A program made the position numbers and the translations under genes. A stretch of DNA of 64,000 bases from Helopsaltes ochotensis (lineage: Eukaryota > Chordata > Aves > Passeriformes > Locustellidae). The notes under the pieces were generated by a model, which saw only the letters and a program-made list of their open reading frames with translations, was not told the origin of the DNA and did not search any database. The stretch spans positions 398,741-462,740 of the forward strand of contig VXBM01000240.1 of assembly GCA_013400155.1 (NCBI GenBank). Direction: 5' to 3'. Shown here in pieces: positions 24,801-32,911 of the stretch (positions are counted from its first letter, which is position 1; every line of letters starts with the position of its first letter).

Positions 24801-27800
24801 CCACAAAAGGGATCAAAGGATCTGCTTTTAGCAGACACAGACAAGAGACCTTCAGTTCCATGTATGATTTGAACTCATACAGACACTTGATGGTACCTCG
24901 CCTTCAGTGGAGGGCTCAATGTCTGAATATCTTGAATCACAAACAACATCTTCAACACTTCTTGCTGGACCAGAAGAGATGTTGGGAAAAGAAGCTGCAC
25001 AATCGTGTGCAAAATACCTAAAGACTTTCCAGGTCTGACCAAAATCAGTAGAGCGCTCAACCAGCATTGCTGCAGGCCGAAATGTCTGCAAGAAACATTT
25101 CAAGAATTGCTTAAGCAGACATTAATAAGAAACCTCAGGAATTGTTATATTGATATTCCTCTTTGGAGGATGTTAAAATTTTGTATTTGGGAGCTTATAC
25201 GCTTGTTACAGGTACTGTGATGGTTACAGGGGTCTCTGAAAATGTTCATTAGAACCTCTCTCTAGAAAAAGGTAACATTTCATATAGATATGTGATTATT
25301 TTCTAAGTAAGGAAGTTTACCATAACAATAGGAATTTTGTACAAAAAAAATTGTAATCATCTGCATCATAATAGATACATGTGAGCTGAACTAAATTGAA
25401 AGAGCAACTGCACTTCAGATATGTGTTACATTTTTAGAGTTTAATTTTGCAAAGCATTTTTTCAGTTTTAATTCTTGGACTTAGAGAAAATAGGACCAGA
25501 AGGCACACAAATAGGAAGCTGTTCAGTCTATCCTCCTCCCCTAAGGCAGGATCAACTATAATTTAACTATACTTGACAGGTGTTTATCTAATCTGTTCTT
25601 ACAAACCTCTAAAGATGGAGATTTCATTGCCTCTCTAAGCATTTTATTTCTGTGGTTAAGTAATTAGTGTATGACATTACATAAAAGCTCTGGTAAAAGA
25701 TATACCTTAAAGGTCAGGATAAGATGGCTGAACTGGAATAAAGTTTCTAGGTCCAATCTAATGCTGACATGGTCAATGCCTGAAAAGAGAATGAAAATGA
25801 AGTGCACAATGTGTACATTGAAGGGGTTGCTGAGACAGTTTTCCTATGGGGGATTTAAAGATGCCTTTTCCAGCAGAGCAGCTAGACCCTTCAGAGCATC
25901 CCCTGTGCAAAAACCCGTGCAGCTGGACTACTCTCTCCGGGGCAATATGATGTGCTGCCTTGCTGGCACCGCCACCAGCAATGCTGCAAGTCACTGAGAC
26001 TGCAGGAGGTGGCTGAAGGTCCTGCTCACATAACTCAGGCTGTAAATGACGGTCATGAGAGGGTTCTGGGTTTGTGCATTTCTATATCCAGTTAGGTTTA
26101 TTTTTTAAAATCCATTCAAATAATTTACTTATTGCTAAGAAAGAAAAAGAGAACTGATAAAACGAGGTGTTTCCCTCATGCTAAACAGAACTGTTAAACC
26201 CTTCTATAATTCCAAATGTTAAATTTGCCATGAGCAGAACTACAGCACCAGGCATCTTCCAAAACTGTAACAAATATGGAAAAAAACTTCAGAAGTCACA
26301 AATGCTTTGTAGAGAATTACAGGAGCTCAGCTGATATCCCCATTGTTCACATCTGCATGCACTATCTCAGGACTCCTGCTGACCAGGCTGTGCATGAGAC
26401 CTCATCCCTGAAGAAAGGTAGGGAAAACAAGGAAACATCCTCTTAACAATTGGTCTGCAGCTTTATTGGCAGTGGTGTCCAAAGCCAGATCCTTGCTAAA
26501 CTCCATGAAAAAACAAGGCTTATGGATTTTCTCTTGGATACTCAAAACAGAAGTAACATATTATCTTATTTTCCTATGCTTTAATTTCCAACCAGTCAAA
26601 TGTTTTTCATATAATCATTGTATGTCAAATAAGACAGAGAAAATGTTATTCCTCCTAGCATGTCTTCCCAGAGAAGCTGTAAGGATATTATCTTCATCAA
26701 TTCCGGCATCCCACACATCCTCAGCAAGTTGCAGAGGACACCAAGCCTAGTGATGACACATGTGAAGGATCAGTGACCATCCAGAGGGACCTGGCAAAGC
26801 TGGAGATGTGGGCCCATGGGAGTCTGATGAGATTTGTCAAGGCCAAGTCCAAGATGCTGCACCTGGGTTAGGACAACCCCCAGTATCAATACAAGCTGGG
26901 GGATGGACGGATCAAGAACAGCCCTGCAGAAAAGGAACTTGGGAGTATCAGAATAAAGGAACGGATACCCAGGCTTTATTTACTTTTTTTCCTAAACTAT
27001 TAGTGCTTTAAAAATATTTTTAAGTGGTATTTGTGTTTTACACACTATCTTTATATCACATCTGTAGGTAAATGTATATTTTGCCCCAAATGAAAATTGT
27101 CTGAAAATTCACAGGGCAGACACCCTGTGGAAAATATATGGTTTTCATGTATAACTCAGCATTGCCCCAGGTCCTCTGGTCAGGTCTTGGAGGTGCTGAG
27201 TTTAAAACCTGTCCATAGAAAAACAGACTTTCTGAAATCTTATCTTGCTACACACAAATGGGTTAAAATCATTCAGTATTACCTAATCAAAGAATGGATG
27301 CAGGTTTTTTCATCTCTTCATGAAGGCAACTTTGTGAAAGCCAATTACATAAAGAAATCTCACAGTAAAATTTTGCAGTAATATTTTCTCTCAGAAACTT
27401 ACCATTTTCTGACTGCCACCACTTCTTTTTCCTTTCAGGCTCAAACGTTGTGATAACATTTTCCACCATGTGACTGTCGTGCTGGGTATAGGGATTATAT
27501 GGGTACCTGGAATCACAGAGAAAGCACTTCTCTTCAGCCTAGAAAACAAAATGAGCAGAATAAAAGCTTAGTTTTGATTCTTCACTAAAAAATAGGTGGA
27601 TGTATATATATTTATGCCTTTGCAAGGCTTGAACCTGTCTTGTTGCTTTGGATGCCTGTGCTTTTAATCACTCAGGCTTTTCATATACATATGAAAAAAT
27701 ATATATACAAACCCAAGAGAACCATCAAATGCACAAAGCATGCACATAGTAAGTGTTGGTCATGGTCTTCCCTGGGTACTTTATAAAAATTACACTTTTT

Positions 27801-30800
27801 CAGTTGTGAAGAAGGGATCTCAGTAAGACCAGGTACAAGGTAAGTACCTAGTTTGGGATGACAGCACCACCCTGACCGCTGTCAGTGTCTTTGGAAGCAT
27901 AGGGATACTGGGAAAGTTTAAAACCAATGCAAGGAGGGAAATCATGATATCAAAAGGATGCAAGGGTCTTGTTTGAGAATATTACAAGCAGAAGATGAAG
28001 GTAGTAATGATTAACCGTTATCTTAGTTCTGAATGAGAGGCTTTGATAGCGAGGGCGAGGAACACCTATTTAAGGTGATAAGGTGGGGATTGAGCGGGAG
28101 ACCAAGAAGAGGTGACAAGGTTAACATGCTGGGCTGGGAGATGACCTGTGCTGAGCCACATGGAGAGCCTGAGCAGCCAGCACAGCCAGCAGGGTCCCAG
28201 GAAACTGTTCAGCAGGGTGGGCAGGGGTGGATGCACTGTGCATCCAGAATGACTCCAGAAGATTTGGGCAGAGCCTGAGTGTGGGGATGTGGGAATAAGC
28301 CACAGCAGAAGATGATGCCCAAGCTGTGTGCCTGGCTGGTGGGGACAGTGGCAGGAAGAAGAGGGGCTGACACAGCACCCAGAGGGACTTGAAGGAGGAA
28401 GTATGAGTTCAGTGCCCATGGCTGGGAGGCTGGAAATAACCCAGAAGGAGATGGGTGGAGAGGCACCCGACTTGGCACACTCAGGATCCACAGAGAAGAA
28501 TTAGGAATGGTTTTAAGATTTTTGCATTATGAAATCACCTGGGAATTATTTTCATTTAAATAAATGAAGGGATATAGATTTACAGGTATAGTATAATTCA
28601 TGTATTTTAAACCTGGTAAATATGTATTGTATTCAGTCTTTCTATACTACACTTGACAAGTGTGTGAATGCACATTTTAGAAGATGAGAGAGAAATAAAA
28701 AAACCCGTCTGTCATCTCATTTCACAAAGCTCTGGTAAGGAGAGTTCAGATTGTTAAGCAGTCAGATGGACTGTGTACACTCATGCTCTGGTTTATATAG
28801 ACACATAATATGACACTGGGGCAACTTATGTTTAAGGTTGCTCCATAAAAAATCTGCTCCAAAGGACAAGCATGTGTATGTCCATGTCTGGCAGATCCCA
28901 TTGGCCTGTGAATTCTGCAGCTTTATACTCTCCTCAACACTGAGTGCCCCATCTTTTCCTTTCAAAACATGTGTAAATAGTAAATCCAATCACTGAGCTA
29001 AAACCCACTTAACCTATATTTTAAAAACAATAAGACATATGAAAAATTATTTGTAGTGCTTCTTTCCAAACACAAAGCAGTTGAATTCTACTTTTTTCCC
29101 TATCTGAATCCCAGCTAAATCCTGGCTCTTGATAGCTTGCTGCATCGACTAATACCTTCTGTCATGAGTAAGGATTGCTCTTATGAAACCTGACACAGGT
29201 CATCAGGAGGAGAACTGGGAGAGGAAGAACTTTGGTTTACAAGATGCAAGATGCAAAACTTCCTGGTCTGCCTCCAGCAAACCATTCAAAATGTGCTGGT
29301 GAGAAAGCAAATTGAAAATGAAGTGGGACTGATGCACTATAGGTGACAACACATTTTAGGCAAGTTGATGGAACAGAACACATTGCCCGAGCATCTCTCT
29401 CTCAAGCTCTGCAAAGCAGCAGAGCTTGTAGTTTTCACCCTTTTCAGGAGACAGCCACCAGGGGTCAAGGTATGTTGAAGCAGCACCAAATCACAGGGAT
29501 TATTGCACAACAGCTGCTCCTTTTCATGAGTCTGTATTTACACAATTCAAAGGGTAAGTACAGGCAAATGAAAATATTACATTTTTTATTGCTCTTTGAT
29601 CTCCTGCTAAAAATCAAGAATAAAAGTCAATCATCCATCTTTAGGACCAGAAAGATGATTCAGACTATTTCAGCAAAGGAAAGAGATATTTACATTTTGC
29701 CAAAAACTGTGGATACAGTGTGCAACTTGGAGCAGTGCTTGGTTCCATGTCCATACTTTACACTGCAAATGTGTCACCACATTAAGCTAGAAGGTCGTAA
29801 ACTGTAATTATTTTCAGTTGAAATTCAATTCAATTATAAATTAAGCTGGTTTTTAACTTCCTCTTCAGCTAGGCTGTTATTTAGTGAAACTATTCCTATT
29901 TGTGACAACTTATTAGCTCAGTGGGTCCAAGTCCTCCAGGATGCAGAACAGAGGAATCCTCATTTCTGCACACTTTCCATATACCCAGTGGTTCCCCCTC
30001 ATCACTGCAGCCAGGGAGTGAGACAGATCCCCTCTGGTCAGATACATTTTGGATCTGCTGATCCATCTGCTGGCCAAAGCCTGGACCACAGCATTAGGTC
30101 TTCACTTTTCAGAGGCAGCTTTCTGCTTACAGCAACTTTGGCTTCATTTCAGATCAAAAGAGAGGAGAGTACGGTGTGAATCTTTTAACAGGCTGCCTCG
30201 GGTCTCAGCACCATACAGACATGTCCTCCAGAGAAGGGCCCGCAGCCTGTGGGACCCCACTCCCCCTGCACTCATACACACAGACCATGAGCTTCACCTC
30301 TGGGGCCTGAGGGGGAAGAGGACTTGCAGAACAAAGCTCCTTCAGAAATCCCCGTGCTTAATCCGCGTGCATCTCAGGGATGTTTCTCCTCCTTGAGAAG
30401 ATACCCATAACTCTGGGGCTGTTTGCTGCCAAAACCTCTGTCTTGGGTTATGTAACCAAAAAAAATGTATATTCTATTCCATCTGAAAGCAGTTGGGGAG
30501 ATGTTTTTCTTTACCTTTTGTAACTCCAGAGGGGAGGGGGCAGGTTTCTGATAATAGGCCAGCTGTTAAAACCAGGTGGGGCAGTGTTTCTTATCTCTTT
30601 CACCACCCGTCTAGCCTTCAAGGGGATATCTTCTGTTTATGGGTCATTAAGGCTCACCGTTGACATGACACATTACATCAACCCATTGTATATCTTCTGA
30701 TAAATGACCATTAAGGCTCACCAATGACATGACACATTACACCAGCCCATTGTAATAGACTCCACCCAGTGCGGGGGGGAAAAAACTGTTGCTACCTAGA

Positions 30801-32882
30801 TAAAAACTGAGACATAGGAATACCAGGTAGCCAGTCTTCCACTGGATCCCAGAGGAGCCTGCTTTTCCTCTGGACTTCCAGAGGAAAATCAGACCCACCT
30901 CACCACCACTGGACTTTCTTCATGATCATCTCTACTCCACAGAACCCCATCTGTTACTCCAGGAGGATTTATTTGAACTGTTTCCAACACCCTGACCAAC
31001 AGGGTGTCATCTCATATCCGTGACTCTGTCAGGGTTTTTCTAGGACTTTTTGTTTGTTTGCTTACTTGTTTTTTTGTACTACTACATGTGTATTTTTTTT
31101 TAAATATTCCTAGTAAAGAACTGCTATTCCTATTCCCAAATCTTTTCCTGAAAAGCCCTTATTTGCAATCATAATAACTTGGAGGGAAGGGGGTTTACAT
31201 TCTCCATTTCAAGTGAAGCTCTAGCTTTCCCTAGCAGACACGTGTCCAAAACCAGGACACCCTCCATATGTGCTGCAGTGAGGCGCAGCCTTCCACCAGA
31301 CTTAGTGTCACACTATCTGATAATTATTCAGATAACTCCCACAGGAACTTCCTAGTCTGGGCAAATTCCCTATACAGACAAGAATATGGTTAGTAAGAAG
31401 GGTTCAGTTTATTAAACAAGAAAGAGCAAACCAACCTCTAGGTAGCCTATAATGCAGTACTTCTGAGGGCTGTTCATCCCACAAGTTGATGAGGCTGTCA
31501 GTTGCTTGCTGCGGCCCTGGAGAAGGTCCCCAAGGGCTGGGTGGCAGGACCCAGCATCACAATCATGCTGTGCATGCTGGAGTCTTATCAGCACTGAGCA
31601 TAAAAGAAGATCAAAGGAAGATTATGTTGCTTTGTATAGCCAGCAGTATTCTCCAGACAAAATCAATTAAATCCCAACACAAGCAGAAAACTCAATTATC
31701 CTGTGCTTGTACCCTTTTGTCCTTAGTTATACATTTTTCAAAGAACTTCAGTAATGAACACACCTGCTGCAAAATAACCATAAAAAAGCATACTGCAAAC
31801 CTATGCTAAAACTTAAATTTTCAGCACTGTTTTTTCAGTAAAAATGCCAATCTGCCATGAACAATAATTTTTTATACCTCCTGCCCTGACAGACCCATTG
31901 CCAGCAATCCTACAAAAGAAGAGTGAGCATTTGTCATCACAATTGACTCTGTGAACAGAGAGAGATTTGAATTAATTCCACTTATTTCTGTTGATTTCCA
32001 AGTTACAATGGTGGAAACGAGACCAGGATTGGGACCAGGATTGACATCAGGGGTCCTTCAGATTTTCTTTTAATTTGCAATGAATGCCTAGTCCAGTGTC
32101 AGAACCCTCTCTTACCCCATGAAGTGGTCATTAATAAATAGTGGTCATTAATAATAGTGGTCATAAATAAATAGAGTAATTCTGAATTCTCTGAATAATT
32201 GCAGGACTTTTAATTTGTTTTGCCTGAAACAACTTTCAGTATCTTCCCCATTATATTAAAATTTCCCTTACAGGGCTTTTCCTTTTAAACAAGTTCTGTC
32301 CTGAAATTCTGAAAAGGAATGGGTACCTTGGAGGCTGTAACCGTTCAGCTTTACTTGGCTCAACTTGTTAGAGAGGGTGCAGTTAAAAAATCCCAACAAC
32401 TGATACTTGAAGATCCCACAGAACACTAGAAATACAACTACAACAGTAAAAATACAGCATTTTATAGCCAGATTTCAGTCTATGGTTCAGGCTGTAATTC
32501 AGATGAGTGACACTTGACCCTTTAGGTGCAAAGCAGTGCCTGTGTTTAGTTAGCCTGCTCTTTTTAGTTATACAAATCCACGCTCATTATTCATTAGCAG
32601 ATGTTGATTGCCCCTTTCAGGACCTGAATCAGATTCAATTACAACATGTATGTTTTCTTTGTACTTAACTGCTTCATATAGCTCGTAGGTCCCTCACTGA
32701 CAGGAGAGTAGGGAATAAGGATTCACTGTCACCTGTTTCTCAATAGCATTTTCTTAAAAGAAGTGCTTTGACAAGATCTTGGAGAGGTATGCAAATCACA
32801 TGATAATATTTCAAAACTGGCCCGAGTAACTGTAGCATCTGTACTTACTGAGGTGTAACAGGATGGCCAGCCCCAGCCTCAT
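653..32882 (-). CDS. LAMB4: Laminin subunit beta-4 (27 coding exons, 3' end outside window)
   Basis: Secreted basement-membrane glycoprotein chain that would pair with alpha and gamma laminin chains through its coiled coil. Twenty-seven exons read from 32882 down to 653 splice in one open frame of 1,420 codons with no stop or frameshift. Order by residue: signal peptide 1-20; LN domain about 21-264; first LE array from Cys265; LF/domain IV about 540-810; second LE array about 815-1220; coiled coil from CHLCFDQWD at about 1221. Wording such as TNLRINFTKLHTLGDALLGR, CFCNGHAS, CHFDMAVY, CCDTCSAGSYG and GANCQFCKPG matches my memory of human LAMB4 better than LAMB1 or LAMB2. The human protein is about 1,760 residues from memory, so roughly the last fifth is missing beyond position 1. 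Oddities: an extra 44-residue exon (17631-17762), one GC donor, weak donors after the second and 16th coding exons. Exon limits were set by hand from splice consensus and phase. Confidence 0.94.
3975..4135 (-). CDS. LAMB4: LAMB4 coding exon 26: coiled coil
   Basis: Encodes QKVAQMDPLHSLPFEFPDLD then IGEEADLVFELLQQKIHLYQ, heptad-like and aligning with the FQDL...EADLLLEDLQ stretch of human LAMB4. Acceptor tttccccttcag, donor gtaagc. 161 nt, phase 2 to 1. Confidence 0.88.
4499..4874 (-). CDS. LAMB4: LAMB4 coding exon 25: last LE repeat and coiled-coil start
   Basis: Encodes CECNLEGTRLPACDKATGAC through CHLCFDQWD (about residue 1221), the standard junction from LE array to the coiled-coil arm, then VKGLMRFAAKLEDKG. 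Acceptor cctttcttgcag, donor gtaagg after CTT CA. 376 nt, phase 1 to 2. Confidence 0.95.
5209..5305 (-). CDS. LAMB4: LAMB4 coding exon 24: LE repeat
   Basis: A 97-nt exon encoding LTGQCPCKPGYSGRCCNECE then ENYFGNPQMHCV. Acceptor tatctgtctttacag, donor gtaagt. Phase 0 to 1. Confidence 0.92.
6478..6698 (-). CDS. LAMB4: LAMB4 coding exon 23: LE repeats, GC donor
   Basis: Encodes CMCNLAGVHPAMCPGG, CLCDPATGACPCLPNVLGA and CDCDPKNSQSNQCNQ. Acceptor tccttctttttccag. The exon must end at CAG (6478) in phase 0 to join LTGQCPC of the next exon, and the bases after it are gcaagg, so this is a GC-AG intron. No GT donor in the right phase lies close by. 221 nt. Confidence 0.92.
7799..8023 (-). CDS. LAMB4: LAMB4 coding exon 22: LE repeats
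   Basis: Encodes NQCDECPSGFYKNP, CPCNNNIDLTDPDSCNRVTG and GANCQFCKPGYFGSALNQSC. Acceptor tgccttcctctgacag, donor gtaagt. 225 nt, phase 1 to 1. Confidence 0.95.
9534..9691 (-). CDS. LAMB4: LAMB4 coding exon 21: LE repeats
   Basis: Encodes CMDGYYGNPLDGEPCHPCMC then YFAHSCYQDSQ and CNCLEGYSG. Acceptor ttgactgctttggcag, donor gtatga. 158 nt, phase 2 to 1. Confidence 0.94.
11021..11155. repeat. 8-bp minisatellite (GGAGCAGT)n
   Basis: About 16 tandem copies of an 8-bp unit ggagcagt, with a few substituted copies (tgaagcag, agaagagt) near the left end, inside the intron between LAMB4 coding exons 20 and 21. It reads as alternating ACTGCTCC on the transcript strand. Confidence 0.9.
11673..11904 (-). 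CDS. LAMB4: LAMB4 coding exon 20: LE repeats
   Basis: Encodes CECHPQGSLSTLCDQVTGQC, RCLAGYFGFPHCRPCPCNGH and CLNCRGFTTGSHCE. GC-rich. Acceptor tttcggtgttttccag, donor gtcagt. 232 nt, phase 1 to 2. Confidence 0.95.
12153..12296 (-). CDS. LAMB4: LAMB4 coding exon 19: second LE array begins
   Basis: Encodes CKCNPQGSLNASCSKLGGQC, CKANVVGRCCDTC and GSYGFGFHGCY. Acceptor tttccccttgccag, donor gtgagt. 144 nt, phase 1 to 1. Confidence 0.95.
13635..13812 (-). CDS. LAMB4: LAMB4 coding exon 18: end of LF module
   Basis: Encodes LGLIPRIGSVENLCSEKDLD, IEIASEVGPHVLPEAC and SARIHNGAV. Acceptor is a long T/C tract ending aatgacaaag; donor gtaaga. 178 nt, phase 0 to 1. Confidence 0.94.
14355..14396. repeat. 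Short inverted repeat (hairpin)
   Basis: Left arm aaatatctgtgat and right arm atcacggatattt pair over 13 positions with one G-T wobble around an 8-nt loop, in the intron between LAMB4 coding exons 17 and 18. Function unknown; it may be chance or a tiny transposon remnant. Confidence 0.5.
14727..14847 (-). CDS. LAMB4: LAMB4 coding exon 17: LF module
   Basis: Encodes IAILQTPVCLEPGTEYFVDV then YFSQLSVSDKKAKSFILIDS. TPVCLEP and ILIDS match other beta-chain LF modules. Acceptor tctgctaaacag, donor gtgagt. 121 nt, phase 2 to 0. Confidence 0.93.
15449..15570 (-). CDS. LAMB4: LAMB4 coding exon 16: LF module (diverged)
   Basis: Encodes FLEDWLASVAIQPAGILSGQ then HCKNQVL and LPLPATKR. Found by phase (0 to 2, 122 nt) and by matching the DW...V...HC...LPA spacing of human LAMB4. 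Acceptor ttgtttatag is fair; donor gtctga is weak. This is the least conserved exon of the module. Confidence 0.8.
16745..16930 (-). CDS. LAMB4: LAMB4 coding exon 15: LF module
   Basis: Encodes GSMQLGQDWDSAVVFRQP then VTWTGHGFARVPSGAGLRF and MDFDITVRYEPE. VTWTG-GFARV and INNVPFAMDF are LF-module signatures. Acceptor gtgtgtgcttgcag, donor gtactt. 186 nt, phase 0 to 0. Confidence 0.94.
17631..17762 (-). CDS. LAMB4: LAMB4 coding exon 14: extra 44-residue exon in LF module
   Basis: 132 nt, phase 0 to 0, with a good acceptor (ttattgcttcacag) and donor (CAG|gtaaat). It encodes residues 568-611, starting VQPSTLPRCDIYFQKKG, with one cysteine (576) and a basic cluster NRNKKRTVRKS (597-607). It sits exactly between residues equivalent to APL and GS in human LAMB4 as I recall it, where the human protein has nothing. 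Because it is symmetric, skipping it would keep the frame. It could be constitutive, alternative, or an intronic ORF flanked by fortuitous sites, but the fit of both sites and phases argues that it is real. Confidence 0.75.
18687..18837 (-). CDS. LAMB4: LAMB4 coding exon 13: LE end and start of LF module
   Basis: Encodes CSLEDGQCECLPNIVSRQCN then EPAPGYFFLPLDYYIYEAE, the transition from LE array to LF (domain IV). Acceptor ctcctcccgtag, donor gtaggt. 151 nt, phase 2 to 0. Confidence 0.93.
19778..19857 (-). CDS. LAMB4: LAMB4 coding exon 12: LE repeat
   Basis: An 80-nt exon encoding AGYWGLGNSLYGCSPCDCDI plus GGSQNN. Phase 0 to 2. Acceptor ctttacaccag, donor gtaagt. The spacing and cysteine pattern fit the last complete LE repeat before domain IV. 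Confidence 0.92.
20338..20447 (-). CDS. LAMB4: LAMB4 coding exon 11: LE repeat
   Basis: Encodes CNCDPLGSLPFSICDPATGE and CLCQRFTTGQRCEKCL. Acceptor tctgtccctgcag, donor gtatgt. 110 nt, phase 1 to 0. Confidence 0.93.
20927..20982. repeat. Perfect 28-bp tandem duplication
   Basis: Two identical, adjacent 28-bp copies beginning ctgatctgttatt, followed by the first 4 bases of a third copy. A recent local duplication in an intron. Confidence 0.9.
21176..21355 (-). CDS. LAMB4: LAMB4 coding exon 10: LE repeat
   Basis: Encodes CSCDPAGTLPGAVCESR, CPCKENVEGARCDKC and YYGLSSSDPLGCQ. GC- and CpG-rich compared with its flanking introns. Acceptor gcccctgcctgtag, donor gtatgt. 180 nt, phase 1 to 1. Confidence 0.95.
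21963..22151 (-). CDS. LAMB4: LAMB4 coding exon 9: LE repeat
   Basis: Encodes CNCNSHSSRCHFDMAVYR and SGGVCEDCQHNTTGQHCDRC, strongly beta-4-like. Acceptor gttttggtttcag, donor gtaagc. 189 nt, phase 1 to 1. Confidence 0.95.
22781..22901 (-). CDS. LAMB4: LAMB4 coding exon 8: LE repeat
   Basis: Encodes VHGRCICHHNTEGSSCERC through DNACK, a cysteine-patterned laminin EGF-like segment. Acceptor caccacattacag, donor gtaatt. 121 nt, phase 0 to 1. A gapped pyrimidine repeat (on the transcript strand) begins about 40 nt upstream of its acceptor. Confidence 0.93.
22943..23188. repeat. (GAGGA)n pentanucleotide repeat interrupted by a gap
   Basis: Pure GAGGA repeat is visible on both sides of an assembly gap, so the gap is almost certainly more of the same repeat and its true length is unknown. 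On the LAMB4 transcript strand it reads as a CCTCT polypyrimidine tract ending about 40 nt before the acceptor of coding exon 8. Confidence 0.9.
22959..23131. other. Assembly gap (173 N)
   Basis: Run of N inside the GAGGA repeat. Three long apparent frames that cross it are artefacts of reading through N. Confidence 1.
23390..23406. repeat. Short (CT)n run
   Basis: Simple dinucleotide repeat ctctctctctctc followed by a C run, intronic. Confidence 0.8.
23941..24155 (-). CDS. LAMB4: LAMB4 coding exon 7: LN end and first LE repeat
   Basis: Encodes LITLTNLRINFTKLHTLGDA through CFCNGHASQC and GDVFHQSGM. This closes the LN domain and opens the LE array at residue 265. Acceptor ctttccttccag, donor gtgtgt. 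215 nt, phase 1 to 0. Confidence 0.95.
24695..24758 (-). CDS. LAMB4: LAMB4 coding exon 6: LN domain
   Basis: A 64-nt exon encoding VILKALDPNFEIENPYVPYI plus Q. Acceptor gttttgcag, donor gtatgg. Phase 0 to 1. Confidence 0.93.
24897..25085 (-). CDS. LAMB4: LAMB4 coding exon 5: LN domain
   Basis: Encodes TFRPAAMLVERSTDFGQTWK through YSDIEPSTEGE (63 codons, phase 0 to 0). TFRPAAML and CDSRYSDIEPS are near-invariant in laminin beta LN domains. Acceptor tttcttgcag, donor gtacca. Confidence 0.95.
25525..25660 (-). mobile_element. CR1 LINE 3' fragment (old)
   Basis: Contains the stretch resembling 'tgacaggtgtttatctaatc' and 'aaacctctaaagatggag' with 'cattgcctctctaagca', which fits the antisense of old CR1 3' untranslated sequence (tgttcttaaaaacctcc...gatggagattcc in my memory of the family). 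Well diverged. Identification is from memory of the consensus. Confidence 0.6.
25706..25779 (-). CDS. LAMB4: LAMB4 coding exon 4: LN domain
   Basis: A 74-nt exon encoding IDHVSIRLDLETLFQFSHLI and LTFK, the LN beta-sandwich core. Acceptor cattctcttttcag, donor gtatat. Phase 1 to 0. Confidence 0.93.
26685..26955 (+). mobile_element. CR1 LINE fragment (reverse transcriptase 3' part)
   Basis: The sequence from cctcagcaagttgcagagga through ccatccagagggacctggca, gccaagtccaagatgctgca and acaagctgggggatgga to ctgcagaaaaggaacttggg follows the avian CR1 ORF2 consensus closely, in sense orientation. It is 5' truncated and also ends abruptly, and carries stops and small indels, so it is dead. Confidence 0.88.
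27403..27538 (-). CDS. LAMB4: LAMB4 coding exon 3: LN domain
   Basis: Encodes EEKCFLCDSRYPYNPYTQ through KKKWWQSENG. The VENVITTFEP and WWQSENG stretches are laminin beta LN signatures. Acceptor ttttgttttctag, donor gtaagt. 136 nt, phase 0 to 1. Confidence 0.94.
30439..31259 (+). mobile_element. Solo LTR of an avian endogenous retrovirus
   Basis: 821 bp beginning tgtcttggg and ending ccaggaca (TG...CA). It is flanked by acctc on the left and ccctc on the right, a 5-bp target duplication with one mismatch, which fits an ERVL-like class. It holds a TATA-like gataaaa near 30799, an agtaaag poly(A)-type signal at 31112, and a U3 region with a 64-bp tandem duplication. No gag, pol or env sequence is next to it, so it is a solo LTR. 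It lies in the second LAMB4 intron, opposite to the gene. Confidence 0.8.
30627..30754 (+). repeat. 64-bp tandem duplication inside the LTR
   Basis: Copy 1 at 30627-30690 and copy 2 at 30691-30754. Both contain cattaaggctcacc, atgacatgacacattacа-type core sequence and end cccattgta. They differ at several positions, so the duplication predates or has aged with the insertion. It sits in the U3 part upstream of the TATA-like motif, where retroviral enhancers often lie. Confidence 0.85.
31436..31593 (-). CDS. LAMB4: LAMB4 coding exon 2: end of signal peptide, LN domain start
   Basis: Encodes residues about 12-64, including HDCDAGSCHPALGDLLQGR and STCGMNSPQKYC, the hallmark opening of a laminin beta LN domain. 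The acceptor is cttcttttatgctcag. The donor (GAG followed by gttggt) is weak. 158 nt, phase 1 to 0. Confidence 0.9.
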
Positions 32883-32911
32883 GCCTCCCCATCAAACTCT
32901 GACTGGTACTG
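32849..32911 (-). CDS. LAMB4: LAMB4 coding exon 1: 5'UTR end, start codon, signal peptide
   Basis: ATG at 32882-32880 is followed by 34 coding nt (MRLGLAILLHL plus one base) ending at a strong gtaagt donor. A good acceptor (tttttctcttgcag) lies upstream, so 32883-32911 is 5'UTR and an earlier noncoding exon exists. Joined to the next exon, the first 20 residues align without gaps to the human LAMB4 signal peptide as I recall it. Confidence 0.85.
32883..32911 (-). promoter_or_regulatory. LAMB4: LAMB4 5' untranslated segment of coding exon 1
   Basis: The 29 nt between the acceptor ttctcttgcag and the start codon. The ATG context is gaggcATGAGG, moderate. An acceptor here means that the transcription start is further upstream (higher coordinate). 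Confidence 0.7.

Larger units (their letters stand above)
20448..32848 (-). other. LAMB4 introns between coding exons 1 and 11
   Basis: Intron sequence outside the listed exons. It holds the gapped GAGGA repeat, a 28-bp duplication, two CR1 fragments and one LTR, listed separately. A GC-richer block at about 28030-28500 and a stretch at 29.9-30.43 kb are open in some frames, but I cannot assign them. Confidence 0.55.

Noticed and set aside
28033..28491. GC-richer intronic block with open frames on both strands
   Set aside because: No domain, start context or splice pattern; possibly an old unrecognised repeat, but I cannot support a call.
653..32882. Alternative identity as LAMB1 or LAMB2
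   Set aside because: The LN end, LE wording and LF sequence match my memory of LAMB4 much more closely than the other beta chains.
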